Assembly: GCA_000226015.1 (NCBI GenBank)
Contig: JH153503.1
Location: 49,626-78,558, forward strand
Direction: 5' to 3'
Source of the DNA: Mnemiopsis leidyi
Lineage: Eukaryota; Ctenophora; Tentaculata; Lobata; Bolinopsidae
DNA: 28,933 bases
Notes under the pieces: generated by a model
Databases searched by the model: none
What the model was told of the DNA's origin: nothing
What the model saw: only the letters and a program-made list of their open reading frames with translations
In this document: piece by piece, positions 10,401 to 16,951 of the stretch
Numbering within the stretch: position 1 is the first letter of the stretch
Layout: each line of letters opens with the position of its first letter
Translations under genes and position numbers: made by a program

Positions 10401-11600
10401 AGAACTATGTCAGGGTACGAACATGAGCATTACTGCGACACGGTAGCTATGGTAACGCCCTGAGTATAGCTGCTCAAGCAGAAGTAAATAGGAGGAAGCA
10501 CTGAAGAAACAATTGATAGGGAAGCAGAATTAGTTAGAATGAAGCCCTCGACCAACCTCTTATAAACGAGTCAGAGTTGGAAGAAGTTCATTATTCTTTA
10601 ACCGAGCCAAAGAGCACGGCATATCTCGATAAGCGCATTCAACTCACAGCAACACAAACTATTTCGAAACTTAATGTCCAAACTCATCAATCAATAAAGT
10701 ATTTCGATAGGTTAAGATCGGTCATACAAATAGAATTAAATAAATCTACCCTATCGTTAAACATATTTTACAGCTACTGTTGCAAAATTTTTATAAGTTG
10801 CTCTGAATGTACATTAAAAAATCGGCAAAATCCTTAATTTGTTTTAGAACCGGGGCAAGGCTGGGGTTAATTGGGTCCCAGGCAAGGTTAATATAGGGTC
10901 CGGGCAAACGCAGGCTTGGGACACGGTTTGGGCAGGCAAACCTGCGACATGCCTCGGCAGGGTCCTTGCAGGCTTTGGGCAGGCCAAATTGTTTTTGCTC
11001 TTATGATTCGTTTAGTTTAGGGCACGGTCATATATCTATTTTAAGCAGCCATTCACTAGCTCCGTTCGCTCTAACTACTTGTCTTTTTGAGAGCAAGACA
11101 AAAACTAGTTTGGTTCACTAAAGCTACTTTTCTTTTAGGCAGCGAGACAAAAACTAGCTCGAGACGCTAAACCGCAACAAGACGAGGAAAACACAGAAAA
11201 CGAGCGGCGAATCAGTTTCACGAATAGTGTAGAACTGGCAGACACGTTAGGAAAGAGACTGGAGGATTTGGAGAAACTGGTTCTCACCCTTGCTCAGGGT
11301 TAGTTAGTAGCAGTCTCACTGTGAGACATGCAAGCATTGTTTAACAATAAGAGTATTTTAACACGGGGAGGTGTCTTAGAAAGTTCAAATCTTGATCTTA
11401 TCGCTTAATTAAAATGGATGTAAAAACCGACACAATTTTTATAGACTATAGATTATAGAAGTACCAAAAATAACACTTTAACTCAACACTCAGAGATAAA
11501 GACGACGAACAAAAGTGTGGTGTCGTTACAAAAACAACTGACTAAAGTGTACCCAAACTCTAAAGATAGCAGTTCCAGTAGCAGCGATTCTGATTCCTGA
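1265..11600 (+). CDS. CNGA: Cyclic-nucleotide-gated cation channel, A-type subunit (spliced gene, 11 exon positions)
   Basis: Plasma-membrane cation channel opened by cGMP or cAMP binding, typical of sensory or ciliated cells. Joined exons are 1265-1403, 2093-2272, 2465-2571, one of 3138-3790 or 4443-5074, 5956-6085, 6351-6420, 6582-6799, 8718-8774, 10235-10414, 11139-11298 and 11494-11600. All introns are GT-AG and all phases agree, giving 666 or 659 residues from 1265 to the stop. In order: S1-S2 (about residues 47-106), S3 (about 120-147), S4 with R/K every third residue from 161, pore motif TTIGE, S6, a C-linker starting LPDKLQAE, a binding domain with FGEIS and NRRTA, and a leucine-zipper coiled coil (about 605-655). 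The acidic filter and the zipper are family marks of A-type subunits. The N-terminus is uncertain (see 1012-1089). Oddity: the pore exon is duplicated. Confidence 0.93.
2093..2272 (+). CDS. CNGA: CNG channel exon 3: S1 and S2
   Basis: Bounded by AG at 2091-2092 and GTGAGT at 2273, phase 1 to phase 1. It encodes [18 protein letters not shown], which is S1, then [14 protein letters not shown] and S2 with [15 protein letters not shown]. The last is the CNG S2 signature, where acidic residues pair with S4 charges. 180 bases, no stops. Confidence 0.92.
2465..2571 (+). CDS. CNGA: CNG channel exon 4: S2-S3 linker and S3
   Basis: Acceptor TCTCAG, donor GTCAGT at 2572. It encodes [20 protein letters not shown], matching the CNG 'GFLEQGLMV.D' linker, then S3 with [12 protein letters not shown]. 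It ends in phase 0. This is the shared donor that must choose between the two alternative pore exons. A GC-rich stem-loop begins 32 bases into the following intron. Confidence 0.92.
2604..2646 (+). other. GC-rich stem-loop in intron 4, near the exon 4 donor
   Basis: ACATGGGC (2604-2611) pairs exactly with GCCCATGT (2639-2646), and CCGCCG inside pairs with CGGCGG. It is an isolated GC-rich patch in an AT-rich intron, 32 bases past the donor of exon 4, just before the alternative pore exons. The structure is seen; a role in splicing is inference. Confidence 0.6.
3138..3790 (+). CDS. CNGA: CNG channel exon 5a: S4, S5, pore, S6, C-linker start (first alternative)
   Basis: 217 codons plus two bases, phase 0 to phase 2, between a TTCTCAG acceptor and donor GTGAGC at 3791. 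S4 reads [16 protein letters not shown], with basic residues at 161, 164, 167 and 170 of the joined protein. Then S5 with [12 protein letters not shown], a long turret with an N-glycosylation sequon (NAT), the filter [12 protein letters not shown]6 with [15 protein letters not shown], and a C-linker to EEEDVLK. Compared with exon 5b the S4/S4-S5 part is very different while the part from S6 onward is nearly identical. The turret is longer than in 5b by roughly nine residues. Full-length and intact, with no sign of decay. Confidence 0.93.
3852..4145. mobile_element. MITE-like inverted-repeat element between exons 5a and 5b
   Basis: GAGGTTTTGGTGGT at 3864-3877 is matched exactly in reverse complement at 4120-4133. 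Weaker similarity extends the arms to about 33 bases each. No transposase and no clear target duplication. The interior holds a minisatellite. It lies wholly within the 652-base intron between the two alternative exons. Confidence 0.6.
3909..4032. repeat. About 21-bp minisatellite, each unit self-complementary
   Basis: Degenerate copies of GTTGTTACTTTGACAACATGG. GTTGT and ACAAC within a unit can pair, so the transcript could form a row of small hairpins. It is the core of the inverted-repeat element around it. Confidence 0.75.
4443..5074 (+). CDS. CNGA: CNG channel exon 5b: S4, S5, pore, S6, C-linker start (second alternative)
   Basis: 210 codons plus two bases, also phase 0 to phase 2, acceptor CTCCTCAG and a strong donor GTAAGT at 5075. 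S4 reads [16 protein letters not shown], with R, K, K, R at the same 161/164/167/170 positions as exon 5a. S5 shares [12 protein letters not shown], the turret is shorter with a sequon NRS, and the filter is [12 protein letters not shown]6 and C-linker end in the same EEEDVLK. It can only replace exon 5a: the two leftover bases AA of 5a joined to the first base of 5b give Lys and then TAA. It is intact and spliceable, so it is an alternative exon and not a pseudogene. Confidence 0.93.
5118..5176 (+). other. Stem-loop after the exon 5b donor
   Basis: TAGCAGTGGGTAGGTG (5118-5133) pairs with CACCTCCCCACTGCTTA (5160-5176) with one mismatch and one bulge, loop about 26 bases. It begins 44 bases past the donor of exon 5b. 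Confidence 0.6.
5177..5955 (+). other. Rest of the intron between exon 5b and exon 6
   Basis: AT-rich with no recognisable gene. The minus-strand open frames here (5545-5948) have no family features. Confidence 0.6.
5956..6085 (+). CDS. CNGA: CNG channel exon 6: C-linker
   Basis: Acceptor TTCCCAG, donor GTATGA at 6086. The first base completes the Lys codon left open by either exon 5. It encodes [20 protein letters not shown] and then [20 protein letters not shown]. This is the CNG C-linker, which passes ligand binding to the S6 gate. Phase 2 to phase 0. Confidence 0.93.
6190..6335. repeat. (AACTAAATCT)n 10-bp minisatellite
   Basis: About 14 imperfect copies in the intron between exons 6 and 7, ending 15 bases before the acceptor. 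Confidence 0.95.
6351..6420 (+). CDS. CNGA: CNG channel exon 7: start of cyclic-nucleotide-binding domain
   Basis: Acceptor CTGTCAG, donor GTAATG at 6421. It encodes [19 protein letters not shown] then IVKQ, the first beta strands of the binding domain with the 'YSPGDY...KGDIG.EM' signature. Phase 0 to phase 1, joining to Gly in the next exon. Confidence 0.93.
6582..6799 (+). CDS. CNGA: CNG channel exon 8: core of cyclic-nucleotide-binding domain
   Basis: Acceptor CCTCCAG. It encodes the rest of the beta roll and the C helix: [14 protein letters not shown], then [19 protein letters not shown] and [18 protein letters not shown] and the Arg-Thr of NRRTA form the phosphate-binding cassette; Thr after the Arg is the residue family studies link to cGMP preference. 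The donor is weak (GAG|GTTCGT at 6800). I chose it because phase 0 joins cleanly to AARKKL in the next exon. Read-through would stay open into the intron to a stop at about 6962-6964. Confidence 0.88.
6826..7300. repeat. Degenerate repeat rich in GTTGCTTAGCAAC palindromes
   Basis: In the intron between exons 8 and 9. Units of about 20 bases resemble GTTGCTTAGCAACTGTTTTT. Full palindromes or near-palindromes occur at 6929-6941, 7198-7210, 7220-7232, 7241-7253 and 7280-7292, with weaker ones before. The motif matches the RFX X-box layout (GTTGCY, spacer, RGCAAC). Confidence 0.8.
7301..8717 (+). other. Remainder of the intron between exons 8 and 9
   Basis: AT-rich. I see no gene or clear repeat. 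The open frames at 7842-8039 and 8183-8371 show no domain or splice context. Confidence 0.55.
8718..8774 (+). CDS. CNGA: CNG channel exon 9: short post-CNBD linker
   Basis: Only 19 codons, [19 protein letters not shown], between a CTTGCAG acceptor and donor GTGAGT at 8775, phase 0 to phase 0. It continues the C helix and then becomes Pro-rich linker. Being a multiple of three it could be skipped without a frameshift. Support is the good splice sites and the phase match; sequence conservation is weak here. Confidence 0.7.
8845..9123. repeat. 54-bp minisatellite (CA-rich)
   Basis: CTGACAGACATTAACATGCA recurs at 8931, 8985 and every 54 bases after, with a diverged copy before. It is itself built of ACAGACAAAC-type subunits. 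54 is a multiple of three and no unit holds a stop in several frames, which explains long artificial open frames on both strands. Confidence 0.95.
9124..9875 (+). other. Intron sequence between the two minisatellites
   Basis: AT-rich; no gene, repeat or RNA recognised. Confidence 0.5.
9876..10228. repeat. About 17-bp minisatellite (CACACCTAGCAACACCC)n
   Basis: Roughly 20 copies that run almost to the acceptor of exon 10 (AG at 10233-10234). Unit length varies with the number of C. It may provide many extra AG-free C-rich tracts ahead of the acceptor. Confidence 0.95.
10235..10414 (+). CDS. CNGA: CNG channel exon 10: linker between CNBD and zipper
   Basis: 60 codons, phase 0 to phase 0, acceptor ACACAG and donor GTACGA at 10415. 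It encodes [18 protein letters not shown] and then an acidic stretch ([20 protein letters not shown]). No known motif is visible. The acceptor lies just after a C/A-rich minisatellite and has no normal pyrimidine tract; runs of CCCC within the repeat may serve. It is also symmetric and skippable in frame. Confidence 0.75.
10855..10990. repeat. G-rich degenerate GGGCAGGC-type repeat
   Basis: In the intron between exons 10 and 11. Short G runs (GGGGTTAATTGGG, GGGTCCGGGC, GGGCAGGC) recur. Composition is unlike the flanks. The rest of this intron (10415-11138) holds nothing else I recognise. Confidence 0.6.
11139..11298 (+). CDS. CNGA: CNG channel exon 11: first half of C-terminal leucine zipper
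   Basis: Acceptor TTTTAG, donor GTTAGT at 11299. It encodes a charged segment ([18 protein letters not shown]) followed by a heptad helix [20 protein letters not shown]. This corresponds to the CLZ coiled coil that sets the ratio of A to B subunits in known CNG channels. Phase 0 to phase 1. Confidence 0.85.
11494..11600 (+). CDS. CNGA: CNG channel exon 12: end of zipper and stop
   Basis: Acceptor ACTCAG. It completes a Glu codon and continues the coiled coil as [19 protein letters not shown], then a Ser-Asp tail ([11 protein letters not shown]) and TGA at 11598-11600. The acidic Ser-rich end looks like casein-kinase-2 substrate sequence; this is an inference. A possible poly(A) signal lies 292 bases after the stop. 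Confidence 0.85.
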
Positions 11601-13265
11601 TCTGAAATCTTGGTTTGTCAAATTGTAGGAGTATTTAGTATGTGAAACTAGTAACGATTTCTCTCTATAGATTGTGAGCCAAACCGGTTACTAGCAATGG
11701 CAGAATTACTTAATTTAAGATTTGAAAGAAGAGAGGGGCGTTGCTTAAGAGTCGTGACCTATTTTCAGTTAACATGTTGTTGTTAGAGGAAATTTCAAAT
11801 TTGCCCCTCGAACTTAATGAATTGCTACTAGAGGCTGAAAAATTCCATCAATCACCAAATTATCGTGAAATCAATGGCATAACGATTTTTGAATAAACAG
11901 ACTATAACTCACTAATCCCACACTAGGTCAACTGGCTGTAGACTCATATGGGCGGGACCAAGTAACGTGAAAGAGAGATAGTTAGAGGAACTGAGAGAGA
12001 GTATCAACCTCAGATTTTATCAGAAACTCTCGACACATCCCAAGGCAGGGTAGATGTCACGTGACGAAGTTTCGAGAATACTCCACCATCGTTCTCGGCA
12101 GGATTGTCTATGATAGAGTTTGTATAAAGAGGTTGAAATGTGATGTGTTGGCGGAGGTAACAAATAGAAACTTTCATTTTCGTTAGACGTTTCGAACACG
12201 GTTTGAGAGCACGGTACTTAGGTGGATTCTGTGCACGATTGTGGCTGTTGATAACATTTCAAGTTTCAAATAAAAACCCGGGTTGATTTTCATTGCTGTG
12301 ATGTGTGCAGGATATTGTGCTCAGATAAAACGGGAGATTATTTGAGAGATTTATTACCGTTTGAAGTTTGATGCATTGAGAATTTGATGGTACTTTTTTT
12401 ATACTGATAAGGTATTTCCAGCTTACGCGCTAGATTTTTAGTCATAGCACATTTTTGCAGTCAACAGTTTTAGGGCGAGGTAGTGAGATGATATTATTTA
12501 ATTGCATCCTGGCTATTTTTCTCTGACAACATGCCAATTATTGATTTCATGTTCAATTACGTGTCAAAAATGTAAAGCAATTTCGTATTTTCTATGATAT
12601 TTATATTGACATCATGAGTATTATTCCATTGAAATAATATCACAAGAACAACAAAAATAAGTGAATCTTCAGTTTAGTCCACTATTGATATGCGAAATAA
12701 ATACTAAATTGTGTAACATTACAAACAATAACGAATCACAGCAATTTCATCAATTATAGGAACAAATTTAAGAGCTAAGAGCTAAGATATACATGGCCTG
12801 ACTTTCGACATGATAATCTAATATCCGCCTATTCACCTATTGACCTTCCTGAATTATTATATCCTCTATATCATTTGCGGTTATGATTTGTTGAAGTACG
12901 TAAAAACATCAAAAACACAAAGACATAAATTGTAGACAAAGATGTCATAACTTTTTACTTATTTTAAAGGACGAGTTTTTTGCCCATGCAGATTTTGCAA
13001 GAAAACCAAGAACAGTGAATTGCCGAGAAGAAATATTAGAACCTACAACGTAACATCAGGCAAATCATATGCGGCCAAATGTCGATTTATTTGCGCAAAG
13101 ATAAAAACATAGGAAAATTATCAAGTAACGACAAATACAAAAATGGTAAAAACAGCTCTTGGCAATTAGTTAACACGTCAATTAGAGATAAAGAAGATCG
13201 GACTTTTTGAGGTCCTGAATATTCCAATCTGCGTCTCTCATTATAGCCATTAAAATGCGATAAGA
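11601..13265. other. Intergenic region after the CNG gene
   Basis: Holds the two candidate poly(A) signals. Otherwise AT-rich with no open frame over 60 codons and no recognisable element. Confidence 0.6.
11892..11897 (+). promoter_or_regulatory. Candidate poly(A) signal of the CNG gene
   Basis: First AATAAA after the stop at 11600. A second AATAAA occurs at 12269-12274. Either would give a short 3' UTR. The hexamer is common in AT-rich DNA, so support is positional only. Confidence 0.35.
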
Positions 13266-13288
13266 AGACCTATAAGTATAACGGAAGA

Positions 13289-13556
13289 GGCATCAGCCTG
13301 TCCGAGAATTCAGAAGATCCGATTTTAGAGGCATCACCCTGTCCGAGAATATTCTATTTTAGGGGCATCACCCTGTCCGAAAATATGCTATTTTAGAAGC
13401 ATCACCCTGTACGAGAATATCCTATTTTAGGAGCATCACCCTGTTCAAGAATATCCTATTTAAGAGGCATCGCCCTGTCCGAAAATATCCTATTTTAGGG
13501 GCATCACCCTGTCCGAGAATATCCTATTTTAGGGGCATCACCCTGTCCGATAAAAC
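13289..13556. repeat. 34-bp minisatellite, about 8 copies
   Basis: GCATCACCCTGTCCGAGAAT followed by ATCCTATTTTAGG, repeating every 34 bases (for example 13332 and 13366). The first spacing is longer (41). Copies touch directly with no unique spacers. Confidence 0.95.
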
Positions 13557-14984
13557 AAGCTCCCTGAAATGTGGATCGTTGGAGGTTTGCCAAGTGTATC
13601 CGTCACCAAGAGCAGAGAGGCGGGTTGAGAAGTAGATTAAAGTGAAGTGTATACCATCGTTACCCTGGAAACAGAGATATTTGACTGTGGGGATTAGGAG
13701 GAAATGATGTTGATAAGAGATGCAGCGGGGTGCTAATAGGTGGAAGCTGGGTCAAAAATACATAGTGATAGTTGAAAAGGTCAGCGGGTTAAAAAGGGCA
13801 AAGTAGAAAGAAGAGTTTCTAAGAAGCAAAAACACTGGTAAGGAGCAAGGCTTGTAGTATAATATTTTAAAGTTTTTTAGTTTCGATAGAGTAGGAGAAA
13901 TTGCGTGGTAGGTCCAATCGTCAGCAAAGTTAAGGAGTTTAAATGATTTGAAAGATGCATCATATACGGCTTCTAAAGTTTTCGCCGTTTAAAAATCAGT
14001 GAAATGAGGGAAAACGTGCAGAAAACGAGCTTTTAAATTTGATCCATCAGCAAGCAATCACTAAATAAGATGCTCAACGAACAACAATATCAGCGAAAAT
14101 CACAGGACAATAAAAAATCATCCATAATAAGATAATAATCACAAGCGCAAGTATCAAGATATAAATACAATTTTTGTTAAAACAATTTGCTATTCTTGTA
14201 GGAAACAAACACCTTATTTGACATACGCGTAAATCATATAGATTTATGTGAAACATATACATTTGACCTTTGTGAATTGTGTACAATTTCCACATGCTAA
14301 TAATTGCTAATAAGGGCTTGCGAGTAGAAAAAAGAGAAATCAACTCTGGCAAGATGTAGGCTTACGAAACTTTAATAACAATACACAAAAGGTTTAGCCG
14401 GGAAAGCGGACCAACTAATCCCAACTCGATATCCAATCGTCATTGCTTATTGCTTACGTGCAATGTAACTGAGTTGAATGAACTTGAGAACAAACAAGAC
14501 TTGCGGCCGCTTTCATTGTGTCAGGCGACCGCTGAATTTCCCGTGTCATGCCATCGCTTATTGTTAATACAATTCACAGAATGAGGAATAAAAATACGCA
14601 ACAGGCAACTCGCATTTCGCAAACCACTAACCAGACGTCATTTCGGTCAATTTCATCGTTCTGCACGTGTTAAACGCGCGAATTAATACAGCCGTTCGAT
14701 GCAAGATTTGAAAACTGCACGCTGCACGCGCTTAAAGTTTGAACACAATAGCGCGCGTTCTTTTCATTGTTTTATTTCAAATATCGTGAGTCTGTATGGC
14801 GTCGTTACAATTAAATTGTGTGTGCTACCTTTACAATGTATTCATAGTCACACTGCGTTGTGTTTATACTTTATACTATAATAGCGTTATGTAAGTTTGT
14901 CGTTAAATAGATTTTGTACCGTGTACGGAGCTGAGATTAAAATCGTGTTACATTCATCTTTCAATTTGTCAAATTTCGACAAAT
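13557..14984. other. Intergenic, no gene recognised
   Basis: AT-rich. The open frames at 14074-14352 (minus) and 14699-14881 (plus) have no domain features. Confidence 0.5.
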
Positions 14985-15335
14985 TACTCAATAAAACTAA
15001 AGTTCGTAGAATTTTGATCATTTCTCTTGATGTGAGGCAAATATACATAAATTTCATAATGATTATGTATATCTTAAGTACATTCTGCGGCCTTGGGCAG
15101 TTAAAACCTATAATCTTATTTGTATAATACATGATAAGTTTGATAAAGGAGCGCGGACGTACGTACGTACGTACGGACACTTTTCGAGCTAATATTCCAA
15201 ACTTACGCTGTCGATCGCCAACCCTTGTTTTGTACTTTTTGTGCACGTGCACAAAACGTATCAAAACAATCCTTGCCATTTGGGCCCTTCGGGCCCAAAT
15301 GGCAAGATACGGGAAAAAATGTATTATCATAGGCT
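14985..15335 (+). repeat. Diverged repeat unit, copy 1, ending in a TTC-loop hairpin
   Basis: Shares with copy 2 (15855-16225) blocks such as GAATTTTGATC..TCTCTTGAT, ACATTC.GCGGCC, AAGTTTGATAAAGGAGCGCG, CGATCG..AACCCTT and ACGGGAAAAAATG, in the same order. It also holds an ACGT run (15158-15175) and a perfect 20-base palindrome TTTTGTGCACGTGCACAAAA (15237-15256). It could be a non-autonomous transposon; Helitron-type ends also carry hairpins, but no CTRR end at the expected distance is clear. Confidence 0.7.
15273..15305 (+). other. Perfect hairpin, 15-bp stem, TTC loop
   Basis: TTGCCATTTGGGCCC, then TTC, then its exact reverse complement. Confidence 0.9.
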
Positions 15336-15371
15336 AGGGACTTAAACACTTAGGGTGAACTTTATCTGGAC

Positions 15372-15834
15372 CTGAGCTCGTATGCAAGCAGCTTGTTAAT
15401 GACTAAATGGGGTTGTAACCAGTGGCATTGGACACAAGTTAAAACTTTCACTAAAAACTTTAAATGTTTCGTAGTACATATGTCATATAACCCAGTAATA
15501 AAACATGGAAAACATAGAACAAAGCAAGAATAGGGTAAAATATGGAACAAAAAATGAGGTAATTGAAGTACAATGAACAAAAAACGATAACTGCAGATAT
15601 TTCTAAGTTTCACAGATATAGACATGGACACACATAAAACTGTTACTGATAACTTTGAACGTTTTGTAATAAATATGGCCGCAATACGGTAATGAAAGAT
15701 TATAAAATTCTCTTTTACTGAAATTCTCTTTTACTTACTAAAGTGTTTTCCAAAATGACAAAATGTGTTCCTGTTTTCCTGTGTGTATGTAAGCAGCTTG
15801 TAAATGATATTACTATAACTACAACATAGCCCAC
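15372..15834. repeat. Diverged internal repeats between the two hairpin units
   Basis: TATGCAAGCAGCTTGTTAATGA at about 15380 resembles the sequence at about 15785. A block with ACTTTCACTAAAAACTTTAAA (near 15442) resembles one near 15640. The region thus looks built from duplicated segments of 200-400 bases. Confidence 0.5.
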
Positions 15835-15847
15835 NNNNNNNNNNNNN
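15835..15847. other. Run of 13 N (assembly gap)
   Basis: Thirteen consecutive N. It lies between duplicated segments, so misassembly or collapse of repeats here is possible. Confidence 1.
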
Positions 15848-15854
15848 TACAAGT

Positions 15855-16225
15855 ACAAATTAACTACTAATAAAACTTACAGTTTAAAAGAATTTTGATC
15901 GTATCTCTTGATTGATGGTACATCTTGTTGCGATTGTTGCATGATTAGAACAAATAATTGAGGAAATCATGTGAACATTGCATAATGTGAACTACATTCG
16001 TCGGCCGGAGGCAGTTAAGTCTGGTAACTCTAAACACAGCTATTATTGTATTCGTATACATGATTAAGTTTGATAAAGGAGCGCGCGCACGAGCGTAACG
16101 CACGAACGTACACACGACATAAACCTAGTATACACATTCTCCAACCACCCCCTCGATCGTTAACCCTTAGTAATGCCTTTTTGCGCCTTCGGCGCAAAAA
16201 GGCATTTGACGGGAAAAAATGTTGG
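15855..16225 (+). repeat. Diverged repeat unit, copy 2, ending in a TTC-loop hairpin
   Basis: Second copy of the 14985-15335 unit, the hairpin centre lying 900 bases after the first. Flanks are homologous but the hairpin arms are not. Confidence 0.7.
16172..16206 (+). other. Perfect hairpin, 16-bp stem, TTC loop
   Basis: AATGCCTTTTTGCGCC, then TTC, then its exact reverse complement. Same position in repeat copy 2 as the hairpin at 15273-15305, with a different stem sequence. Confidence 0.9.
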
Positions 16226-16424
16226 AGAGGATCAGGTTAGCTTAGCCAGCATCCATGATGTTACAAACCTTCTGGGGCATTACTGCACCCAGTCTCCAAG
16301 CTTACAGTAATGACATAACAAGAAACAAACAAACACAGACACAAACCAAATGGAATTGAGGCACACTAGCTAGCTCAGAAAGGGACTGAGTACTGGTTCA
16401 ACTTAGGTCTGTCAATACACAGTA

Positions 16425-16515
16425 CATAGAATGCACACAATACACAGTACACAATACACAGTATGCAGTACACAAAATACACAGTACATAGAATACACAC
16501 ATAATACACAATATA
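16425..16515. repeat. (ACACAGTAC)n minisatellite
   Basis: Imperfect copies of ATACACAGTACACA. The small plus-strand open frame over it is a by-product. Confidence 0.9.
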
Positions 16516-16821
16516 AGTACAATGTACCTGTCTGCCGTCATGAGCTAGAGATAAAACTCCTCCAAACTTTAAATCGGAGGATAACCCAAGTCCAATGTAG
16601 TCCTGAGTGTGATATTGAAAGGTAATAACTTGAAAAAGTGGACCATTTAAGCCGAATAAACTGGAATCTGGAATGTATGGAGCTTAATGAAGTTGCTCGC
16701 CGTCAAATTTCTCATCTTGCTACATCTTCACTAAGTCGACATGAGACACAATGTGTGTCGGGTTTTTAATAACATCTGATTTAAGGCCGCTGCATGAAAA
16801 GACTGGCTTGTAACACCCAGG

Positions 16822-16951
16822 TCAAACCTTGCACATCCGCTGAGCTATTTCAAGAATGTCGAGAGTGTACCTGTCCTTGCCGGCAGGATTCCACTCGGGA
16901 ATGATTGAAATTGGGAATCGTCCGTCAAGATCTTCAACTACAGATACTGAA
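16822..16951 (-). CDS. NUDT18: NUDT18-like last exon and stop
   Basis: From acceptor TTTTCAG to TGA (16824-16822). It encodes SVSVVEDLDGRFPISIIPEW then NPAGKDRYTLDILEIAQRMCKV. The first 18 bases and the acceptor belong to the 52-bp repeat unit. The other two acceptors, 52 and 104 bases further upstream on the minus strand, are out of frame (52 is not a multiple of 3) and read into a stop. Confidence 0.8.

Noticed and set aside
13289-13556. CRISPR array
   Set aside because: Copies are directly adjacent with no unique spacers, in a eukaryotic context.
15273-15335. Helitron 3' end
   Set aside because: A hairpin is present, but the CTRR end is not at the usual short distance in both copies.
14887-15337. 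Open frames on both strands around the first hairpin repeat
   Set aside because: They overlap each other and the repeat; no recognisable protein features.
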